Origin: Olsenella_K absiana
Lineage (GTDB): Bacteria; Actinomycetota; Coriobacteriia; Coriobacteriales; Atopobiaceae
Assembly: GCF_036408855.1 (NCBI RefSeq)
Contig: NZ_JAZGJQ010000004.1
Coordinates: 62,001-126,000, forward strand
Direction: 5' to 3'
DNA length: 64,000 nucleotides
Shown here: positions 1-9,279 of the stretch, in pieces
Layout: each line of letters starts with the position of its first letter
Position numbering within the stretch: position 1 is the stretch's first letter
Program-made: the position numbers and the translations under genes
Notes under the pieces: model-generated
Databases searched by the model: none
Seen by the model: the letters and a program-made list of their open reading frames with translations, nothing else
What the model was told of the DNA's origin: nothing

Positions 1-1687
1 CGAAAACGGCGCCGTTCACGTCGAGCGCAAGTCCGCTCCTGGAGAGGAGGCCGAAGCCGTCCCAGTGCAAGGTTGCCTTCCAGAGCTGGGAGTCCTCGGG
101 CTGCTCACCGGCCAGCCACTGCAGGGCGTTGGAGCCTTGCTCCGTGCCGGTGAGGGTGAGGTAACCCCCGTTGCGCACGTTGCGAACAACGTAGTATCCC
201 TCGTCGCCGTAGCGGACGAGCTCAAACTGCTGGGCGGCGGAGCCGTTGTCCCGCCAGAGCTGTACGTTGGCGCCCACCTCGCGCGAGCCGGTCGCGTCAT
301 CGAGAACGTAGGCGGTGTCCCCGCTCGTGTGGATGGTGTATCGACCCTGCAGGAGCTCGCCCCTGCGCTCGAGGACCCACTTCTGCGCGGTCGAACCGTT
401 GGGTGCGTACTGCTGGACGTTCGCCCCGTCGGTGCTTGAGCCGCCGGAGACGTCTAGGGCGAGGCCGGAGTTGGCGGAGACGATTCTGTAGGAGCCGTCA
501 TCCTGACCTTCGATGGACCAAGCCTGCGCCCAGGTCCCGTTCTCGTCATACTGCCACACGTTGGCGCCGCTCTCATGGGAGGCGCCAGAGACGTCCAGCA
601 CCTTGCCGGAGCCGATGTTCTTGATCGTGTAGTACCCCGTCCGCTCGTCATAGCGAACGTTGAACCTCTGCGCGGTGCTGGAGTTGGTCCCCCAGATCTG
701 GGCGTTGGTGCCAGCGGACATGCCTGACCCGTCGATGTCGAGTGAGCGGTCTCCTGAAAGGGAGGACGCTATACCGTAGACGCCGTCCTCGACCGTCCTG
801 GGCGATTCCAGGTACCAGCGCTGCGCCACGGTGCCGTTGGCACTCCAGAGCTGCAGGGGCGACCCGTTGCTCAGGAGGCCGTAGCGCACGTCGAGGGCGA
901 GCGCTCCCCCGTCGGCCGATCGCAGGGCCGAGAGGAACGTGTAGCTCCCGTCCCCGTTGTCGACGACACGCCAGCGCTGAGCGGACGTGCCGTTGTAGGC
1001 GTACTGCCAGACCTTCGCACCAGCGGCCGCCTCCCCGCAGGCGACGTCCAGCACCTTGCCGGAGCCCACGTTATAGATAACGCTGTACTCGGTGTCCTCG
1101 ACACGGCTGATCCTGAAGCGCTGCGCCTTGGTGGAGTTGTCGTCGAAGACGTCGACGTCCGCGGCGTCCTGATCCGACCCCGCGAGGATGTCCAGGTTCT
1201 TCTTGGTGGAGCCGTCCTGGACGGAGATCTCGTACACGCCATCGGGGACGATCGCGGAGGACTGCCCAGGGGCGTCCTCCGAGGAGGGCGACCCGGGCTC
1301 GGAGGCCCCGTCCGAGGCGACCGCCTCGCCCGCGGCACCGTCGGCCTCACTTGAAGCGCTCCCAGCCTCCACCGTCCCGCCCTCGGGGCCCGCACTGGAA
1401 GCACCCGCGCCGTCGTCGCCTTCAGAGACGGGCTCGCCGGATGACGTCACGGCCACCTCTGTCTCGGACGCCCCGGCCTCGTCGGCTTCGCCCGTGGCGA
1501 CCTCCGAGGAGGTCCCGCCGGTGGCCGCAGTCCCCTCCCGGGACCCACCCGACGCGGCAGCGGCAACGACGTCGCTCGCGCTGACGTTGCCGAACGTAGT
1601 CCCAGCCTCCACGGCGAACGCCGCGGTAGGCACGGAAAGGATGACAGAGACCACGGCGGCGGCCGTCGCCTTCTTTATCGCATCCAT
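1..1687 (-). CDS. Secreted ricin-type beta-trefoil lectin-repeat protein (C-terminus outside window)
   Basis: An open frame runs from an ATG at 1687, preceded by a GAGGGGG ribosome site, to the window edge, giving at least 562 residues. A signal peptide is visible (KK, hydrophobic stretch, AFA cleavage site near residue 25), followed by an Ala/Ser/Glu/Gly-rich linker of about 110 residues. The rest is a run of repeats of about 45 residues that end in the QxW/QxF signature of ricin B lectin folds (AQRF, AQRW, AQRW, AQRF, AQAW, AQKW, AQQF, SQLW), so eight copies, or more than two trefoils. The family binds carbohydrate, usually at the cell surface and often as an appendage to a hydrolase. No catalytic domain is visible in this part; one could follow beyond base 1. 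The frame is certain; the substrate is unknown. Confidence 0.85.
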   Translation of the reverse strand, partial: MDAIKKATAAAVVSVILSVPTAAFAVEAGTTFGNVSASDVVAAAASGGSREGTAATGGTSSEVATGEADEAGASETEVAVTSSGEPVSEGDDGAGASSAGPEGGTVEAGSASSEADGAAGEAVASDGASEPGSPSSEDAPGQSSAIVPDGVYEISVQDGSTKKNLDILAGSDQDAADVDVFDDNSTKAQRFRISRVEDTEYSVIYNVGSGKVLDVACGEAAAGAKVWQYAYNGTSAQRWRVVDNGDGSYTFLSALRSADGGALALDVRYGLLSNGSPLQLWSANGTVAQRWYLESPRTVEDGVYGIASSLSGDRSLDIDGSGMSAGTNAQIWGTNSSTAQRFNVRYDERTGYYTIKNIGSGKVLDVSGASHESGANVWQYDENGTWAQAWSIEGQDDGSYRIVSANSGLALDVSGGSSTDGANVQQYAPNGSTAQKWVLERRGELLQGRYTIHTSGDTAYVLDDATGSREVGANVQLWRDNGSAAQQFELVRYGDEGYYVVRNVRNGGYLTLTGTEQGSNALQWLAGEQPEDSQLWKATLHWDGFGLLSRSGLALDVNGAVF

Positions 1688-2023
1688 CGAATCCCCCTCG
1701 AATGGCCGCAAGATCATATCTAGGCACAGGAGCGACACATGCATGATAGTTTAAGCCTAATGTGCCCGAAGGCGACTGCCCGAAGAACCTGCGTGCGCAC
1801 GAGACTCGGTAGGTGGCGCCGCGACCCAGAGTACGGACGGAAGAGGAACTCGCCTACGCCTGCGTCGACCAACCTTTGCATAACCAAACCTTGTAGCTGA
1901 AAACCAAGAGGTCAGTCGCTGTGTTAATGTGGTTCGGTAGTCTCTGGCGCTGTCTCCTACATTTTTAAGCAGGCATCCGTTCTCCCGAGGCACTTCGCGG
2001 GAGCTTGAGTCTGGGGTACATAC
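1688..2023. other. Divergent intergenic region, no gene seen
   Basis: These 336 bases separate the lectin-repeat gene from the divergent membrane-protein gene. I see no tRNA and no credible short gene. A short inverted repeat (CTCCCG/CGGGAG around 1982-2003) and an AT-richer stretch near 1870-1930 are present. Promoters for both flanking genes must lie here, but I cannot place convincing -35/-10 pairs. Confidence 0.5.
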
Positions 2024-4312
2024 GTGTTAAGAAGCAGCAGGCCACAGGGGGCTGGTGGAAGTTCAGCGCGTGGCAGGCATTTTACATCAAGAAACGTGCA
2101 CTCGAATGGCTTCGGTCGAGAGGCCGCCCCGAGTGCTGACGCCGCCCACTTCACCGTAAAATCGCTCGTCTCAATCGTAGTGGTATTCGCAATTGCGCTC
2201 GTTGCCGCCCTCTGCGTCCTGCCTGCGTCGGCGAGGCTATGGGGTCGCACGCTCGAGGCAGCGCCCGCCGTCTCGTCCATGGAGCTGTCAGGTGTGGACG
2301 AGACCTCAGGTGGCGTCTTCCAGGCGACTTCCGACGCACCCTCCGTCACGCTGTACTTCTCGGAGCCCTTCGACCTCGACACCGTCAGGATGAGTCTTTC
2401 AGACGAGGGGAACACGCATACGACCGTCTGGGACTCGCTCGGCTTCCACGCGGGCAGGATGCTCGACGTGACCGTCTCCTCACGCACGGAGGGGACGTCC
2501 GTCTACACCGGGCCGGTCTCCCAGAGGCTGCTCTCGGGCGACCCCTCGTCCGAGGTCGTCGTCATGCCAGAGACCAGGGAGGGCGTGGACTCGGTCCGGC
2601 TGGACTTCCCCAACGTGACGGCCGGCGAGACCATCTCGCTCTCCCAGGGCTTTCAGGCAAACCAGGCCGTCCCCGTCGTCGTTCACTGGCCCCTCGTCAT
2701 CTTCATCGCAATCATCGGCCTTCTCGTCGTCTGCGCGCTGCCCGGCTCGATTCCCTCGCGGACCCGCTGGCTCGAGTGCACGGCCATGCGCAGGACCGTG
2801 ACCGCGGGGGTGGTCGTCGTCCTCGGCCTCGTCTCCGTTGCCGCCTCATATGTCAGCGGCCCGCAGGAGGACGTCACGATGAATGAGACCTTCGCGGCCT
2901 ATAACGACCCGATGCAGTTCCAGCATGTTGCGGAGTCGATGCTGGAGGGCCATGCCTGGATCGACGAGGAGGTGCCCTCTTGGCTCGCCGAGGCGGAGAA
3001 CCCCTACGACTTCGACTTCAGGAGGTCCGAGAGCCTCAGCAACGGCGAGGCGTACCTCTTCGACTATGCGTTCTACGACGGGCGCTACTACAGCTATGAC
3101 GGCATCCTCCCCGTCCTCACCCTCTTCCTCCCCTACCGGGCGATCACCGGGACAGACCTCTCCAACAACGCCGCGACCGCGGCGCTCGCCGTCGTGGCGA
3201 CCGTCATGGCCGTCTGCCTCGCGAACGCCCTTCTCAGCAGGTTCCGACGGGATGCATCCGTGTCCGAGCACGTCTTCGGCATGCTCGCCATGTGGCTGTG
3301 CACCTGCGTGCTATGGCTCGCCTTCTACCCGACCGTCTACCACGAGGTAATCCTCTCGGGCGTGTCAGCGGCGGAGGGAGGGGTCGCCCTCTGGATCTCC
3401 GCGGATGCCGACGGCAGACGGCCCCTGAGGCGGAGTCGCCTCCTACTGGGCTCCCTCCTCGTCGGCGCGACGCTGCTGGCACGTCCCGCGCTCGTCCTCT
3501 GCTCCCTCATTGCGCTCGCACTGTACTGGCACAGGTTCTTCAGGAAGCCCCCTGAAGAGCGGGAGTTCTTCGGAACCTCGGGGACGGCCGCGCTCAACAC
3601 CGCCCTCACCATCCTCCCCATCCTCCTCATGGGCGTCGTGGCGATGGCGTGGAACTACGCCCGGTTCGGGAATCCGCTCGACTTCGGCTACAAGTACAAC
3701 CTGACGGGCTTCGACATGGCCCACAAAACCACTTCGAGCAGACAAGTACTGTTCGGCATCTTCATGTACTTCTTCACACCCGTCATCGCCAACTGCAGCT
3801 TTCCCTTTTTCGATGCAAATACCCTGTGGTTCACCACTCAACCCTACTCAGACATGATGGGAACCATATCAGGCATTATTATCGAGTCCTATTACGGTGG
3901 AATCTTGGCCTTCTTCCCCTTTATCACGCTTGGTATCCTCCTTCTCCTCTCTCCCAAAGCTCGAACGAACCTGAAGAGGATGTTCGGCTCCAAGCTTCCC
4001 CTGCTTCTCAGCTTCATCGCGGTGGCAATAGCAATCTTCGACTCTACAGTCGCTGTTACGCAACGCTATCAGGCGGACTTTACATGGCTCCTTTGCTGCT
4101 GTTCCCTCATCGCCTACTGCTCCTGGGCTAATGCACGTCAGGAAAACATGAAGGCTTGCCACTTCGCGCTTCTCCCTCTAATGATTTTGCTGTGCGTCTC
4201 AGTTGTCTTATGTTTCGCGAATCTCTTCGCTACCGACAGGTATGCAGCCCTTACAATTACGAACCCGTCAGTATGGTGGTCAGCTGAGACATGGTTCCTC
4301 GGCATCTCGTAA
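2024..4312 (+). CDS. Multi-span membrane protein, GT-C-like, probable envelope glycan function
   Basis: A 762-residue protein starting at GTG 2024, with GGGG eight bases upstream; an in-frame GTG at 2096 is an alternative start. After a polar N-terminus there is one membrane segment (about residues 50-72), an extracytoplasmic beta-rich region to about 225, then roughly ten hydrophobic segments to the C-terminus. The layout, with a large early loop carrying acidic and aromatic residues (Asp/Tyr-rich stretch around residues 335-355), resembles lipid-linked-sugar-dependent GT-C glycosyltransferases, but I see no motif that fixes the family. It lies with three GT2-type transferases and two other polytopic proteins, which supports a role in building a surface polysaccharide or glycoprotein glycan. 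Function is inferred from topology and context only. Confidence 0.75.
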   Translation: MLRSSRPQGAGGSSARGRHFTSRNVHSNGFGREAAPSADAAHFTVKSLVSIVVVFAIALVAALCVLPASARLWGRTLEAAPAVSSMELSGVDETSGGVFQATSDAPSVTLYFSEPFDLDTVRMSLSDEGNTHTTVWDSLGFHAGRMLDVTVSSRTEGTSVYTGPVSQRLLSGDPSSEVVVMPETREGVDSVRLDFPNVTAGETISLSQGFQANQAVPVVVHWPLVIFIAIIGLLVVCALPGSIPSRTRWLECTAMRRTVTAGVVVVLGLVSVAASYVSGPQEDVTMNETFAAYNDPMQFQHVAESMLEGHAWIDEEVPSWLAEAENPYDFDFRRSESLSNGEAYLFDYAFYDGRYYSYDGILPVLTLFLPYRAITGTDLSNNAATAALAVVATVMAVCLANALLSRFRRDASVSEHVFGMLAMWLCTCVLWLAFYPTVYHEVILSGVSAAEGGVALWISADADGRRPLRRSRLLLGSLLVGATLLARPALVLCSLIALALYWHRFFRKPPEEREFFGTSGTAALNTALTILPILLMGVVAMAWNYARFGNPLDFGYKYNLTGFDMAHKTTSSRQVLFGIFMYFFTPVIANCSFPFFDANTLWFTTQPYSDMMGTISGIIIESYYGGILAFFPFITLGILLLLSPKARTNLKRMFGSKLPLLLSFIAVAIAIFDSTVAVTQRYQADFTWLLCCCSLIAYCSWANARQENMKACHFALLPLMILLCVSVVLCFANLFATDRYAALTITNPSVWWSAETWFLGIS

Positions 4313-4480
4313 GACCAAAGTGGAAGCTGCAGAACAGACCAATTCAGGAAGAGCGTCAGAGCATTTTAGTGTCCGAATCACCCTTCTTCTGTCACTCTAA
4401 ATGTGACACTCTAGGCTTTTCAATATGGCAGAATCAAACTAGTGCATGCATATATTTCTGACTTGATTAATAGTAAATCA

Positions 4481-6118
4481 CTACTGCACAACATTCTCCA
4501 TGCATTCAAAGAAGTAGTCGGCAAAATCTGACAGACCGCATGCGGCGTATGGAAGCATTGCAATATAGAAAGGCATTATGTATTGAGACTTATCCTCCCA
4601 AAAGATATATAGTATGAAACCTCCTATCACGAAGATTATCAAGAAGAGATTACTGATATTTGGAATGCCCTGCGAGTACTTGATACGGTGTCCCCTCAGT
4701 GAAAAGACAAGTGAGAGGAGCTCGAAAAAGGCACCTATTGCGATAAGGCTCTGGTCTATATCCATTAGTGCGGTTGTCACAATATTCGCTTTACCATAGT
4801 AAAAGGACCTCGCAAAAGCAGTGTAGCTTCTTCTCGTACTAGCGCCTATATCAACGCTATCTCGATCCCAGTTTGACTCAATCAGACTTCCAAAAGTTGG
4901 ATCAGTCCATTCAATCAGGAGCTTCTTACAAAAGAACCTAGCGAACAAATCAGGATATTCTTCGTAGCGTTCGAGTCTTTTCTTGAGATAATACTTATTC
5001 GCAACGGAATAATATTCTTCATCTTTATCTAACTGGTTTACATAACCATTAAAAAATCCTGGCATCTCCGTTGCAAAAGCTATTTCATCGTTGCCAGTTA
5101 TCTCGGCTTCCCATTCAAGTCCCCCGCCCGTACCCATTGTCACATGACTCATCAAGGGAATTTCTCCGCTGAAGTCGCATCCCGTAATTGAACCTACATA
5201 CGCGTTGAGAGCCCCTAATACCAGAGAGTACAGCACGTAGGGCATGACTAGCAGAGGCAACAAGCCGTAACGTTTTCTCTTCAGTCCGAGTAAAAAGAAA
5301 GTAATTCCTAGGGCAATGGCCGCAATTGCTAGTGTTGATTTAATTAGGCATGCGAAAACCATGAATAGTACCGATGAGATTGTTTTGGAAATTTGTATTT
5401 TGGAACCATCGAAAGCCTCAATGCACTTCACCGCTGAAGCTAGCAACAAGGTATTTCCCAATAGATTTCCATACTCCCAAGTCGAATAGTAAATTGTGCC
5501 AAAAAAGCAACTTGACAGAAGTAGTGCTATCAGAGGCGCAACCTTCGAGCTTGACAGTTTATTGGTTATGCGAACTAGCAGTAGGATGGTAAAGGCATTC
5601 GCAAAGGCATTAGACAACTGAAGCAGTATGTTGAAATTCTCTCCCGCTATTTTGATTGCAGCAACGATTAGCAGGACATAAGGCGTTTGAAACGAATATC
5701 GCCACATATATCCGCCATGCATCCATGTTGTTTGATACTCTTGATTACCCAGCAACGCCTGCGCAGCCTGTATAAGGGAGGCGGAGTCATAAACTGGCTC
5801 AGTGTTAGCGATGAAAATCCAGAGAGTCGAAGCAACGAGACCGAACATGAAACCAGCGGCCTCTACTTTCTCTACGGATGGGATTGTTTTCTCATTTTTT
5901 TTCACCATCAATATTGCTGCCACACTTATTATGATTCCGATAAGCGTGGGAATACATTTCGCTAATGAAACCGTATAGGAGCTCTCTGAATAATCAGCCG
6001 AGGTCGTGACGAGCATGGAGATGACAGAAAGCATCCCAGTGAGGGCTAGTGCAGTGTAGGTGATAATTTTTACAGACAGACAGTACACATATCCTTGTAT
6101 GCTATCTCTCTTATTCAC
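4481..6118 (-). CDS. Polytopic GT-C-like membrane protein in low-GC DNA
   Basis: A 545-residue integral membrane protein with about ten to twelve hydrophobic segments. I chose GTG 6118 because GAGGGGAAAACT lies just upstream; a TTG at 6175 would add 19 residues without a ribosome site. Base composition is near 42% GC and codon use is AT-rich, unlike every neighbour, which indicates recent acquisition. Its central region (PGFFNGYVN, then a Lys/Tyr/Glu-rich stretch and K..IEW.DPTFGS) aligns with the interrupted gene at 7631-9256, so the two are distant members of one family. The family is typical of polysaccharide loci. A sugar polymerase or glycosyltransferase role is plausible but not proven. 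Confidence 0.75.
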   Translation of the reverse strand: MNKRDSIQGYVYCLSVKIITYTALALTGMLSVISMLVTTSADYSESSYTVSLAKCIPTLIGIIISVAAILMVKKNEKTIPSVEKVEAAGFMFGLVASTLWIFIANTEPVYDSASLIQAAQALLGNQEYQTTWMHGGYMWRYSFQTPYVLLIVAAIKIAGENFNILLQLSNAFANAFTILLLVRITNKLSSSKVAPLIALLLSSCFFGTIYYSTWEYGNLLGNTLLLASAVKCIEAFDGSKIQISKTISSVLFMVFACLIKSTLAIAAIALGITFFLLGLKRKRYGLLPLLVMPYVLYSLVLGALNAYVGSITGCDFSGEIPLMSHVTMGTGGGLEWEAEITGNDEIAFATEMPGFFNGYVNQLDKDEEYYSVANKYYLKKRLERYEEYPDLFARFFCKKLLIEWTDPTFGSLIESNWDRDSVDIGASTRRSYTAFARSFYYGKANIVTTALMDIDQSLIAIGAFFELLSLVFSLRGHRIKYSQGIPNISNLFLIIFVIGGFILYIFWEDKSQYIMPFYIAMLPYAACGLSDFADYFFECMENVVQ

Positions 6119-6365
6119 AGTTTTCCCCTCAACAGGATTAGAAACTAATAACCCTTGCCTAGTTCTGTATCTCAACTCTACATGCTTTGAATCTGAAGCG
6201 TAACACTATCATTTCCAGGTTTCACTTTTATAGTTTCGGTTATATTGCGATATAGATTTTTCTATCAGCAATTTATTTCATTCTAGTTAAGCGCAAAAGG
6301 ATCTTCCTGTCAGAGCATTCATCGACGCACTGGCAAAGCACTCGGAATGTCTTCCTGACGAAGTA

Positions 6366-7301
6366 CTACTTCCCGTCCTCATAGGCCCTGACGACGTCGA
6401 TCTCCCACTGGCGTCGCGCGCCCTTCACGATGGTGTCCAGGATCAGGCCGCACGTGAAGAAGAGGCAACCCAGGCCGCAGAAGGCGACGGCGAGGATGGC
6501 CGTCGGGATCCTCGGCACCAGGCCGGTGGCCATGAACTCCCCCACCACCGGGATGCCCAGGATCAGGCCGATGACGATGGCGACGAGCGCGAGGATGCAG
6601 AAGAAGCTCAGTGGCTTGTAGTCCTTGAGCAGCGAGAAGATCATGCGCAGGACCTTGGCGCCGTCCGAGAAGGTGTTGAGCTTGGACTCCGAGCCCTCGG
6701 GCCTGTCGCGGTAGTCGATGGGGACCTGCGAGATCCTCCAGCGCTTGTCCACCGCGTGGATGGAGAGCTCGGTCTCGATCTCGAAGCCCGGGGAGAGGAC
6801 CGGCAGGGTCTTGGCGAAGACGCGGTTGAAGGCCCGGTAGCCGGTCATCACATCGTTGAACTCGAAGCCGTACAGGACCTTGATGAGCCACCTGACGAGG
6901 TCGTTGCCGAAGCCGTGGAAGGCCCTCTTGTTCTCCTCGCCGTAGGTGCCGTTAGAGAGGCGGTCGCCCACCACGTGGTCGGCCACGTCGTCGAAGAGGG
7001 GCTGGAGGAGCTTCGGCGCCTCCTCGGCCGGGTAGGTGTCGTCGCCGTCGACCATGAGGTAGTAGTCGGCGTCGATGTCCCTGATCATCTGCCTCACGAC
7101 ATTGCCCTTGCCCTGACGGGGCTCGAACCTGACGTGGGCGCCGTGGGCGCGCGCTATCTCGCCGGTCCTGTCGCTGGAGTTGTTATCGTAGACCCAGATG
7201 TCCGCCTCGGGGAGCACCCTGTGGAAGTCGTCGATCACCTTGCCCACGGTGAGCTCCTCGTTATAGCAAGGCACCAGCACTGCGATAGATGGGTTTCCCA
7301 T
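6366..7301 (-). CDS. GT2 glycosyltransferase, polyprenyl-phosphate sugar synthase type, two C-terminal membrane spans
   Basis: A 311-residue protein with an N-terminal GT-A domain: VLVPCYNEE near residue 9, the nucleotide-sugar/metal motif DGDD at 85-88, and an SDRTGEIA helix after the second strand. Two hydrophobic hairpin segments follow at about 232-255 and 266-296. This architecture is that of GtrB/ArnC/DPM1-like enzymes, which move a hexose from UDP- or GDP-sugar to undecaprenyl phosphate at the inner face of the membrane, for later use by GT-C enzymes outside. The adjacent polytopic GT-C-like genes fit as acceptor-side partners. The start at 7301 has GGAGCG upstream. The sugar specificity cannot be read from sequence. 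Confidence 0.88.
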   Translation of the reverse strand: MGNPSIAVLVPCYNEELTVGKVIDDFHRVLPEADIWVYDNNSSDRTGEIARAHGAHVRFEPRQGKGNVVRQMIRDIDADYYLMVDGDDTYPAEEAPKLLQPLFDDVADHVVGDRLSNGTYGEENKRAFHGFGNDLVRWLIKVLYGFEFNDVMTGYRAFNRVFAKTLPVLSPGFEIETELSIHAVDKRWRISQVPIDYRDRPEGSESKLNTFSDGAKVLRMIFSLLKDYKPLSFFCILALVAIVIGLILGIPVVGEFMATGLVPRIPTAILAVAFCGLGCLFFTCGLILDTIVKGARRQWEIDVVRAYEDGK

Positions 7302-7630
7302 ATGCGCTCCGTCACAACCCTAGTTGGACCCGTCCTACGATTGCCTGGCTACAGGCTCTGTCAGCTCACCCATGGTAGCGAAGAAGGTAGCGCCCTTCTC
7401 CCATGGGGAAGGCCAGGGCAGGATTCTCCATCAACCGAATGCGTCTCTGAACGGCCGGACGAGCCGGCAGATGGACGCCCGCAGCATCTGCGCGCCGTAA
7501 GGCGCCCTCCTACATTCCTGCACCCCAACTGTACCCTTGATATGATGGGATACTGTTTCACAACAAGTTGCCCTGCGCATGGTGCTGAAAGACGCGACAA
7601 GAACGGCGACCTTTACCCATTAGGAGAGCG
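7302..7630. other. Divergent intergenic region, no gene seen
   Basis: About 330 bases between two divergent glycan genes. It includes a GGAGAGCG ribosome site just before the gene at 7631 and an AT-richer block around 7530-7560. No RNA gene or short coding region is convincing. Confidence 0.45.
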
Positions 7631-9256
7631 ATGAAGAACGTTGCCTACGGCAAGGGCGCAGGACTCAACGGGATGGGCTCCGTCCTCTTCTGCCTGGTGA
7701 CGGCCATCACCACGGCAACGTTCTCCTACGTCGCCCTCATGTCAGTCTGCTTCACCGACATATTCCATCCAGATCCATATCTCGAGGCTATATCCTCGAT
7801 GTCATGGCTTTCGAGCCCGCGCCTGATGCTCGCCGGTCTGCTTTGGCTTGCGCTCGTCAGCGGTCTCCTCTACCTCGTATGTCACCTGTCAGAGCGCCTT
7901 AACGAGAGGTCCGTGCTCGTCGGCGTCATTCTAGTAACGAGCGCGCTTGGTTGCCTCGTGGTTCTCTCCGCGCATTCCACGGGCCACATCTTCCCGGATG
8001 CACACAGCCTCATCGAGTACGCGTCACGCGCCTCCAGCGGAGACTGGGACAGCTTTCTCCCCACTGCGGAGCATTCTGAATTCGCTCCTGACGTCCCTTC
8101 TGCATACACGTACTTTCGGTTCTATCCGTATCAGATAGGCGGCTTCCTCTATTTCCTTGCCGTGTTCAAGCTCTTCGGCGCCGGCAACGTAGTCGCCCTC
8201 GGGCTTTGCAACGTAGTCGCTAACGAGGTCGCTCTCCTCTCCCTCACGCTCTTGGTGTGGGAAGCGACGGAATCCAAGGCGGAGCGAGTTTGCGCCCCCG
8301 TGCTTATGGGACTCAACGCCCCGTTCTTCATCCTTGCGACCTTCCCCTACGGGAACTCAGTCGGGTTCTCCCTGACCTGCCTGTACCTTCTCCTCCAGGT
8401 GAAGTCCTTCCGCGCCGAGGACGGCAAGGGCACCCTGCTCTACCAGCTAGCGTCGATCGCCCCCCTGGGCGTTGGCCTTGCAATCAAGTCCACGTACCAG
8501 GTCATCGCCCTCGGCATGGTCGCGGCATGGTTCGTCCTCACAGCCAGAAGGGGCAAGTGGCTGGGGTTCGGCCTGTCAGCCCTCGTGCTCGTCCTGGCGC
8601 TAGCATTGGCGGGACTGCCCAAGACGTACTTCGAGCATGCCACCGGAATCGACTACGGCGAGGGCCTGCCGACCGTGTCGTGGTTGGAAATCGGCCTCAC
8701 TGGGTCGACGGGAATCAACGACCAGCCTGGGTGGTAGGACGGTGACGCCCTGGACGCATGGGACGAAACCCAGCGAGACACCGAAGCTACCAAGGAGCTT
8801 CTCGGCGAGCGGCTCAGAGACGTGCTTGGTGGCTATGCGGAGAACCCAGGCACGCTCTCGTCCTTCCTCTCGAGAAAGCTCGAGAGGAAGTGGGCAGAGC
8901 CCACGTACCAGTCCATCATGTACCTCAAGTACAACACGAACGCAGAGGGGGAACCGGCTGACGTCGGCCTGCTGAGCAGCGGCCCCTCACTGACGTTCCT
9001 GGACGGGCTCCAGTCCGCGATCTACATCGGCGCCGTCCTCGAAGCCGTGCGCATGCTGCGGGAACGAAGGTCCGAGGACGGCGACGTCCCCTTCATGCTT
9101 TGCTGCGCCGTGATGGCGGGATTCGCCTGCTATTTGCTCTGGGAGGCCAAGAGCGTCCACATCCTCCCCTTCGTGACGCTCATGACCCCACTCGCCGCAG
9201 CGGGTTACGCCTGGGCTTTTACCAACGTACCCAACACGAGGTCCCACCGGCGCTAG
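7631..9256 (+). pseudogene. Polytopic GT-C-like membrane protein interrupted by one in-frame amber codon
   Basis: The frame opens at ATG 7631 (GGAGAGCG upstream) and reads 368 residues with about eight membrane segments, then meets TAG at 8735-8737. Directly after it the same frame continues without a shift to a stop at 9256, giving a potential 541-codon gene. The downstream part carries the rest of the family pattern (RKLERKW.EPTYQS, then three hydrophobic segments) shared with the protein at 4481-6118. At the break that homologue has PGFFNGYVN where this one has PGW-stop-DGD, so the stop most likely replaced an aromatic codon (TGG to TAG is one base). It may be a recent nonsense mutation, a sequencing error or a phase/strain variant. 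As written, only a truncated protein is made. Confidence 0.8.
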
Positions 9257-9279
9257 CACGCCCTTGCGTCCGGAGCCAG

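Noticed and set aside
8735..8822. Frameshift in the membrane protein gene at 7631-9256
   Set aside because: The downstream part is in the same frame (distance divisible by three); a single TAG explains the break.
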